Positions 6,502 through 11,114 of a stretch of 11,114 nt of DNA are shown here, in pieces. The notes beneath the pieces were generated by a model, which searched no databases, was not told the DNA's origin, and was given only the letters and a program-made list of their open reading frames with translations. The DNA is from Alphaproteobacteria bacterium (lineage in GTDB: Bacteria > Pseudomonadota > Alphaproteobacteria > SMXP01), in NCBI GenBank assembly GCA_021774995.1, contig JAJFIM010000507.1, positions 1 to 11,114 of the forward strand. Direction: 5' to 3'. Position 1 is the first letter of the stretch, and each line of letters starts with the position of its first letter. A program made the translations under genes and the position numbers.

Positions 6502-7302
6502 TTAAACTTCTTTTCCTCTCAATACGCGCGAGAGAGGCGTGAAAAGCGGCTCATTCGTGGCCAGAATGTTTTTGAGATTGAAAGTGTAGGGCTGCCGGCC
6601 GTCAATATCGCCCACGAGGCCGCCCGCTTCGCGCACCAAGACGATGCCGGCGGCAATATCCCAGGGCTGAAGCCCATGCTCCCAAAACCCGTCAAATCGT
6701 CCCGCCGCAACATAAGCCAGGTCAAGCGACGCTGAACCATAGCGGCGGATGCCGGCCACCCGGTGGGTGAGGGCGGCGAATTCGCCCAAAGTGCGCTCAT
6801 GGCCTTCCTGCCCCATGAAGGGTATGCCGGTGGCGATCAGCGCTTCGCTCAGATGTTCCCGCGCCGTGACGCGCAGGCGGCGTCCATTTACAAACGCGCC
6901 CTTGCCTTTTTCACCCCAGAAGATTTCATCTTTAATCGGATCGAAAATGAGACCGGCCACAAGCGCGCCATCGCGTTCCAGCGCGATGGAAATGGCGAAA
7001 TGCGCCAATCCGTGGAGAAAATTCGTGGTGCCGTCCAAAGGGTCGACGATCCAACGGTGCGTTTTATCGGCGCCGACGATCGCTCCTTGCTCCTCCAGAA
7101 GAAAGCCGTAACCGGGCCGCGCGCGCTCCAATTCTTCGCGCAAAACTTCTTCGGCCTTGAGATCGGCCGCGCTGACGAAATCCGCTGGGCCTTTTCTTGA
7201 AACTTGGAGGTTTTCAACTTCGCCAAAGTCGCGTCTCAGAGAACGCGCCGCTTTGCGCGCCGCCTTTTCCATGACATTGATCAGGGCGCTTTGTGGAGGC
7301 AT
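6502..7302 (-). CDS. suhB: Inositol monophosphatase family protein (SuhB-like)
   Basis: This 266-residue Mg-dependent phosphatase has the family's metal site complete: Glu70/Glu71 ('FLLEEQG'), 'WIVDPLDGTTNF' with Asp87 and Asp90 (residues 84-95), and 'WDIAAG' with Asp215 (214-219). Family members hydrolyse myo-inositol phosphates or related sugar phosphates in the cytoplasm; SuhB in E. coli also binds RNA polymerase antitermination complexes. Which role applies here cannot be told from sequence. The length is normal. The ATG at 7302 has no good ribosome-binding site; an in-frame ATG at 7272 is possible. The gene lies 39 bases after efp on the same strand and is probably cotranscribed with it, a pairing I recall from other alphaproteobacteria. 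Confidence 0.9.
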   Translation of the reverse strand: MPPQSALINVMEKAARKAARSLRRDFGEVENLQVSRKGPADFVSAADLKAEEVLREELERARPGYGFLLEEQGAIVGADKTHRWIVDPLDGTTNFLHGLAHFAISIALERDGALVAGLIFDPIKDEIFWGEKGKGAFVNGRRLRVTAREHLSEALIATGIPFMGQEGHERTLGEFAALTHRVAGIRRYGSASLDLAYVAAGRFDGFWEHGLQPWDIAAGIVLVREAGGLVGDIDGRQPYTFNLKNILATNEPLFTPLSRVLRGKEV

Positions 7303-7341
7303 GAGTGTGTTGTACTTTACAGAAAAAAGAAGAGAAGATTA

Positions 7342-7905
7342 TCAGTCCGCGCGGCGGATATAAGTGAGTTCATTGGTGTCGACAATAATTTTTTCGCCGA
7401 TATCGATAAAGGGCGGCACCATCACGCGCACGCCATTTTCAAGGGTGGCGGGCTTGTAAGACGAAGCGGCGGTTTGCCCTTTGACGGTGGGTTCGGTTTC
7501 CGTGATCTCCAGCGTGACATGGTCCGGCAGGGAAATGGATATTGGCCGGCCTTCATGCGATTCTACTTTGACAGTCATATTGTCCTGGAGAAAGGCTGCG
7601 CGTTCGCCGATAAAGTCCCGGTCTAACGTGATCTGCTCATAGTTTTCGCTGTCCATGAAGGTGAGCATGCCATCCGCCTCAAACAAATACTGGTAGTCCT
7701 TTTGTTCCAGGCGGACCCGCTCTACGGTTTCCGAAGCGCGAAATCTTTCATTGAGTTTTGACCCATTTAAAAGGTTTTTTAGCTCAACTTGTGCAAACGC
7801 GCCCCCTTTACCGGGTTTGACGGCTTGCGTTTTGACGGCAATCCATAAACTGTCATTGTGCTGAATAACATTTCCCGGGCGGATTTCATTGCCGTTGATT
7901 TTCAT
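7342..7905 (-). CDS. efp: Translation elongation factor P
   Basis: This 187-residue protein is full length for EF-P, which binds between the ribosomal P and E sites and relieves stalling at polyproline stretches. Three beta domains are expected at about 1-63, 65-127 and 130-187. The tip loop 'KPGKGGAF' places Lys33 where E. coli EF-P carries the lysine modified by EpmA/EpmB, so beta-lysylation is the likely modification; the modifying enzymes are not in this window. The C-terminal signature region ('SYKPATLENGVRVMVPPFIDIGEKIIVDT') is intact. The start is well supported by AAGGA about 8 bases upstream of the ATG. It is the first gene after the sel1 terminator region, with its own promoter-like sequence and a leader hairpin. 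Confidence 0.97.
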   Translation of the reverse strand: MKINGNEIRPGNVIQHNDSLWIAVKTQAVKPGKGGAFAQVELKNLLNGSKLNERFRASETVERVRLEQKDYQYLFEADGMLTFMDSENYEQITLDRDFIGERAAFLQDNMTVKVESHEGRPISISLPDHVTLEITETEPTVKGQTAASSYKPATLENGVRVMVPPFIDIGEKIIVDTNELTYIRRAD

Positions 7906-7921
7906 TGTCGTCCTTAAAAAG

Positions 7922-7941
7922 CAATAGGCTGAGGGCTATTG
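7922..7941 (-). other. Hairpin in the efp leader
   Basis: CAATAG (7922-7927) and CTATTG (7936-7941) form a perfect six-base inverted repeat around an eight-base loop. It ends 16 bases upstream of the efp ATG and just before its AAGGA ribosome-binding site. In the transcript it could modulate translation initiation. This is a visible repeat; the function is inferred. Confidence 0.35.
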
Positions 7942-7967
7942 TCGGCGCCCGGCGCGTTGTGCGGCGC

Positions 7968-7996
7968 AACCTATCAATTTGCCTCTGCTCTGGCAA
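7968..7996 (-). promoter_or_regulatory. Candidate efp promoter
   Basis: On the minus strand, TTGCCA (7996-7991) and TAGGTT (7973-7968) are separated by 17 bases. The -35 is good and the -10 weak. The transcript would start near 7961 and have a leader of about 56 bases containing the hairpin at 7922-7941. The 134-base gap after sel1 fits a separate transcription unit. Confidence 0.4.
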
Positions 7997-8023
7997 CGGC
8001 CAAGTTGCCCCCTCGTTTGGGAT

Positions 8024-8052
8024 CAAAAATGGCGGCGCCTTAGCGCATTTTC
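8024..8052 (-). terminator. Possible terminator spanning the sel1 stop codon
   Basis: On the minus strand, GCGC-TAAG-GCGC forms a tight stem-loop (8046-8035) whose loop contains the TAA stop codon of the Sel1 gene. Outer AAAAT/ATTTT bases can extend the stem past a four-base bulge, and a TTTTT run follows at 8029-8025. This is arranged like an intrinsic terminator and would separate sel1 from efp. Confidence 0.4.
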
Positions 8053-9107
8053 CACTGATCGGCCCGTTGGCGCGCCTGAGAGATCTCATCCGTGTTCAAA
8101 ACAGCCATGACCTCGCTTTCCAGATTGCTGTCAGTCAACCCCCTGGCGCGGGCCAGCATGAGCCACATCATGGCTGTGACGGGATCTTTGGCGACGCCTT
8201 CTCCCCGGGCGTTGAGAAGCGCCATAAACAATTGAGCGCGGGGGTTTTCGTGATTGGCCGCGCGCTCGAACCAGAGGGCCGCTTTGCTGGACGATTTCGC
8301 CATCCCCCGGCCTTCATAGGCCAGCAGCCCCATGCCGGTTTGCGCATCGCTTAAGCCCGAATCGGCGGCTTTGCGCATCCAGAGAGCGGCCTTTTCCGGG
8401 TTCTCCTTGATGCCATTGCCGCCGGCATACATGACGGCCAGATTATATTGCGCATCCACATGGCCCTGGTTCGCCGCTTTGGCAAACCATTTTGCCGCTT
8501 CCTCCGGGTCTCGCTTCAGGCCTTCGCCGGATAAATATAGAATCGCCAGATTATGCTGGGAATGGATATGGCCTTGCGCCGCCGCTTTTTGGAACCAGTG
8601 CGCGGCTTGGGACGCGTCTTTGTTGACGCCTGATCCGTCCATATACATCATGCCTAAATTGAACTGCGCCTCTTCGTGGCCTTGGGTGGCGGCTTTGGTG
8701 AACCATCCCACAGCGGTTTTTAAATCCTGTTTTGCATCCAGCCCGTTTTTAGCAATAAAGCCGAGCGTGTATTGCGCGTCCGCCTGACCTTGCTGCGCAG
8801 CCTTGTGATACCAAGTGATCGCTGTGCCCATGTTTTTTTTGACGCCCAGCCCTTCGGCGTAAATAAGACCGAGATAGGTTTGCGCGCCGCTATCTCCGGC
8901 ATCGGCTAATGCGCGAAAAGAAGACCGGGCATTTGCATAGTTTTTGTCGCGGAACGCGATAACGGCTTCATCGAATGAAGGCGCGTCCTTTGCGCCGGCG
9001 TCAGTAATGGCGGCGTTGTTAAGCAAGCCCCATAAAAGAGCCGCGGCCAGAGCGCGCGCGACTTTGCGCGAACGGAACGGGATGTGTTTGTCTTTATGCT
9101 GATTCAT
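8040..9107 (-). CDS. Exported Sel1-repeat (TPR-like) protein
   Basis: This 355-residue protein starts with a basic stretch and a hydrophobic segment (about residues 17-33) that looks like a Sec signal peptide, with possible cleavage near 'DAGA' at 39. Seven Sel1-like repeats of 36 residues follow at about 72-323, each with the pattern 'AQ..LG..Y..G.G......A..W..KAA.QG'. A 32-residue tail ends the protein. Such repeats form a helical scaffold for protein-protein contacts, so this is probably a periplasmic adaptor; its partner is unknown. The last repeat departs from the consensus ('LMLARARG'), as usual for a capping repeat. The gene begins only 5 bases after the thiE-like stop codon with a weak ribosome-binding site, which suggests translational coupling to the gene upstream. 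Confidence 0.88.
   Translation of the reverse strand: MNQHKDKHIPFRSRKVARALAAALLWGLLNNAAITDAGAKDAPSFDEAVIAFRDKNYANARSSFRALADAGDSGAQTYLGLIYAEGLGVKKNMGTAITWYHKAAQQGQADAQYTLGFIAKNGLDAKQDLKTAVGWFTKAATQGHEEAQFNLGMMYMDGSGVNKDASQAAHWFQKAAAQGHIHSQHNLAILYLSGEGLKRDPEEAAKWFAKAANQGHVDAQYNLAVMYAGGNGIKENPEKAALWMRKAADSGLSDAQTGMGLLAYEGRGMAKSSSKAALWFERAANHENPRAQLFMALLNARGEGVAKDPVTAMMWLMLARARGLTDSNLESEVMAVLNTDEISQARQRADQWKMR
8139..8894 (-). repeat. Seven tandem Sel1-coding repeats, 108 bases each
   Basis: The Sel1 repeats (residues 72-323) are in perfect 36-residue register with no insertions, so the DNA is seven back-to-back 108-base units. Their DNA has diverged and they are similar mainly at the protein level. 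The strict period shows expansion by whole units. Confidence 0.8.
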
Positions 9108-9112
9108 GCGCT

Positions 9113-9772
9113 TTATGACTGCCGTCCATTGTTGTTTGCGCGTTCCATTTGCCGCGAAAAAAGAGCAACCGCTTCGCCTGGTCCCTTGGCGTGATTCCAG
9201 ACGCCGGAAGAGACGGCGAGAAAATCAGCGCCCGCTTGAATAAGGGGTGCGCAGTTTTCCACAAGGACGCCCCCAATGGCAACTGAAGGAATTTCGAACA
9301 ATGCGTTCCACCAATTCAAGATCTCGGGTTCGGCGCGCCTCGCACTCTGTTTGGTCGGGCTGGGGAAAAAAGCGCCGAAAGCCACGTAATCCGCGCCCTG
9401 TTCACCGGCTGTCATGGCGAGGTGGCGCGAATTATGGCAGGTGACGCCAATAATGCGGTCCGCGCCGACGATCGCGCGGGCCTTAGCGTAACTCATATCA
9501 TTCTGGCCGATATGCGCGCCGTCGGCGCCTGTTTGGGCGGCCAGGTCAGGCCTGTCATTGATGAGAAAAGCCGCGCCATGCGATTGGACAAGGGGGCCAA
9601 GGCGCAGCGCCGCCTCAGTGAGCGCGTCGTCATCGGCGCCCTCAAGGCGCAATTGCACGCAGGCCACATCGCCAGCCTCAAGAGCCGCCTGAAGCGCGCC
9701 CTCAAACGCGTTCAGGTCAATGCGCGGGGGCGTGATTAAATAGAGGCGGCATTTATGCGCGTTCCTGGTCAT
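9113..9772 (-). CDS. thiE: Thiamine phosphate synthase-like protein (ThiE family)
   Basis: This 219-residue TIM-barrel protein matches ThiE, which joins the pyrimidine pyrophosphate and thiazole phosphate to make thiamine phosphate. Visible motifs are 'VQLR' (39-42), 'INDR' (71-74), 'GADGAHIGQND' (82-92), 'IGVTCHN' (108-114), 'YVAFGAFFPSPTK' (129-141) and 'VAIGGV'. The usual lysine two residues after the QxR arginine is Glu44 here ('QLRLEG' instead of 'QxRxKG'). It may therefore be a divergent paralog rather than the main enzyme; no other thi gene is in the window. I chose the ATG at 9772; a TTG at 9790 would add six residues, and neither has a strong ribosome-binding site. It lies between fba and sel1 in an apparent operon. 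Confidence 0.8.
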   Translation of the reverse strand: MTRNAHKCRLYLITPPRIDLNAFEGALQAALEAGDVACVQLRLEGADDDALTEAALRLGPLVQSHGAAFLINDRPDLAAQTGADGAHIGQNDMSYAKARAIVGADRIIGVTCHNSRHLAMTAGEQGADYVAFGAFFPSPTKQSARRAEPEILNWWNALFEIPSVAIGGVLVENCAPLIQAGADFLAVSSGVWNHAKGPGEAVALFSRQMERANNNGRQS

Positions 9773-9814
9773 TCTCGAACTATGGCGCAAACACGCTCAG
9801 CAGTTTAAGCGCTT

Positions 9815-10855
9815 TTACGTCTCCATCTCGGGCGACCATGCGCCGGTGGCGGCAAGGCCGTTCATGCGCGCCCGGTGGGCAAAGGCCCTCTGTCCGGCGG
9901 TCACATTGGCGGCATTGCCGCGCCAGGCGTCCAGGGGCGCGGTTTGCAAAGCGCGCCCATAGGAAAAGCTCAACGCCCAAGGATAGGGAGAGCTGCTGGC
10001 GCTTTTGAGTTGATTGATGGCGTTGAGATTCGCCGTGGCGTCAATGTCGGACTGGCCGCCGGACAGAAAAACGATGCCGGGTACGGCCGCGGGCACTGTA
10101 TGGGCGAAACATTTCAGGGTTCTTTCCGCGACTTCTTCGGGACTCGCCTGGGTGGGGCATGATTTTCCCGACACGATCATATTGGGCTTCAGGATCGTGC
10201 CTTCCAAACTTACGCGCTGTTCGTAGAGTTCGGTATAAAGCGCCTTCAATGTGGCTTGCGTGACCTGATAACAGCGCTCTGCGTCATGATCGCCGTCCAT
10301 CAGAACTTCCGGCTCGACAATCGGCACAATGCCCGCTTCCTGACACAGCGCCGCATAGCGCGCCAAAGCGTGGGCGTTGGCGTGAATGCAATAAGCGCTC
10401 GGTACGGATCTGTTTCCGCCTCGCCCGATGTCAATCACCGCCCGCCATTTGGCGAAACGCGCGCCAAGCTCGTAATATTCCCGCAATCGCGCGCGCAACC
10501 CGTCAAGGCCTTCGGTAACCTTTTCGCCGTGCGAGCGGGGCAGGTCCTTGGCGCCCATATCCACCTTGATGCCGGGTATAGATCCGGCGTCCTGAATGAT
10601 TTGCGTCAGCGGCGTTCCGTCAGCGGCTTTTTGCCGGATGGTTTCGTCAAACAGGATCACCCCGCTGATAGCTTCCTTCATGGCGGGCGTGGTGCGGAAC
10701 AGCATTTCGCGGTAATCGCGGCGGTTCTCTTCCGTGGAGTCGACATCAATGGTGTCGAAGCGTTTTTTGATGGTGCCCGTGCTTTCATCAGCGGCCAGCA
10801 ATCCTTTGCCCTGCGCTACCATGGCTTGTGCGATGTCCTGCAGGCTTGTGGTCAT
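9815..10855 (-). CDS. Class I fructose-bisphosphate aldolase
   Basis: This 346-residue enzyme cleaves fructose 1,6-bisphosphate into dihydroxyacetone phosphate and glyceraldehyde 3-phosphate (and the reverse in gluconeogenesis) in the cytoplasm. It is the metal-independent, eukaryote-like class I type. The Schiff-base lysine is Lys223 in 'ILKPNM', with Asp23 ('AADES'), Lys97 ('GIKVD'), Lys136 ('FAKWR') and Glu181/Glu183 ('VEPEVL') in their expected places, and 'LSGGQSD' at 264-270. It is slightly shorter than the animal enzyme and lacks its C-terminal tyrosine. The ATG at 10855 has GGAG about 10 bases upstream; an upstream TTG at 10888 is less likely. It follows pgk by 34 bases, so the two glycolytic genes are probably cotranscribed. 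Confidence 0.96.
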   Translation of the reverse strand: MTTSLQDIAQAMVAQGKGLLAADESTGTIKKRFDTIDVDSTEENRRDYREMLFRTTPAMKEAISGVILFDETIRQKAADGTPLTQIIQDAGSIPGIKVDMGAKDLPRSHGEKVTEGLDGLRARLREYYELGARFAKWRAVIDIGRGGNRSVPSAYCIHANAHALARYAALCQEAGIVPIVEPEVLMDGDHDAERCYQVTQATLKALYTELYEQRVSLEGTILKPNMIVSGKSCPTQASPEEVAERTLKCFAHTVPAAVPGIVFLSGGQSDIDATANLNAINQLKSASSSPYPWALSFSYGRALQTAPLDAWRGNAANVTAGQRAFAHRARMNGLAATGAWSPEMET

Positions 10856-10889
10856 ATCTTCACGTCTCCATATTTTCGGTTCAATCAAT

Positions 10890-11114
10890 TTATACTGTTT
10901 TTGTGGCGAGGGCGATCACGCCGGGCAGATTTTTGCCCTCCAGCCATTCAAGAAATGCGCCACCCGCCGTCGAAATATAGGTGAAATCATCTACAACGCC
11001 GGCGTGATTGAGGGCCGCCACCGTGTCGCCGCCACCGGCAACGGAGATCAGGCCATTCGCTTTTGTGGCTTTCGCCACTGCCTGTGCAACTGCACTCGTG
11101 CCCCGGTCAAAGGG
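10890..11114 (-). CDS. pgk: Phosphoglycerate kinase, C-terminal end (cut by window edge)
   Basis: The last 74 residues of PGK are present, in frame to the window's right edge. They begin PFDRGTSAVA and include 'ISVAGGGDTVAAL' and 'DDFTYISTAGGAFLEWLEGKNLPGV'. These are the conserved nucleotide-binding C-terminal parts of the enzyme that transfers phosphate from 1,3-bisphosphoglycerate to ADP in glycolysis. The gene is not broken; the rest lies outside the window. It ends with TAA at 10892-10890, just upstream of fba. Confidence 0.97.
   Translation of the reverse strand, partial: PFDRGTSAVAQAVAKATKANGLISVAGGGDTVAALNHAGVVDDFTYISTAGGAFLEWLEGKNLPGVIALATKTV

Overview
The window looks like a chromosomal segment of an alphaproteobacterium. 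The evidence is a recognisable rcdA-type (DUF1465) cell-cycle gene, a cysteine-free alphaproteobacterial-style ribosomal protein L31, and a long block of housekeeping genes (pgk, class I fba, thiE-like, Sel1, efp, suhB-like, MotA/OmpA pair, ABC exporter, rpmE, rcdA). From memory, this order recurs in Rhizobiales and Rhodospirillales relatives; I could not check it by search. Most of the window is fairly G+C-rich. No rRNA, tRNA, CRISPR array, transposase or integrase was seen.

Layout from left to right: rcdA (+) converges on rpmE (-) with only 25 bases between them. rpmE has a good promoter-like sequence in the 235-base divergent region it shares with a 618-residue ABC exporter (+). The exporter ends near 3033 and is followed by a plausible hairpin/T-rich terminator. 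Positions about 3034-4184 form an AT-richer stretch holding two minus-strand genes of unknown function. One encodes a 66-residue basic, glycine-rich protein. The other encodes a 209-residue exported protein with six cysteines in its C-terminal half. All genes from there to the right edge are on the minus strand: OmpA/MotB-like, MotA/ExbB-like, inositol-monophosphatase family (suhB-like), efp, a seven-repeat Sel1 protein, thiE-like, class I fructose-bisphosphate aldolase, and the C-terminal end of pgk at the window edge.

How the genes work together: transcription on the minus strand enters from pgk and passes through fba (consecutive core-glycolysis enzymes) into thiE-like and sel1, with gaps of 34, 42 and 5 bases. 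That unit probably ends at a hairpin over the sel1 stop codon. efp has its own promoter-like sequence and leader hairpin and is followed by the suhB-like gene. After a 201-base gap comes the two-gene envelope unit: a four-helix MotA/ExbB channel-type protein, then, 19 bases later, a single-helix OmpA-domain protein with an aspartate in its membrane segment. This resembles an ion-driven, peptidoglycan-anchored motor without flagellar genes. It is the most interesting conserved system here. The AT-rich pair of unknown genes is the most likely recent addition. I did not find a complete new defence or mobile system.
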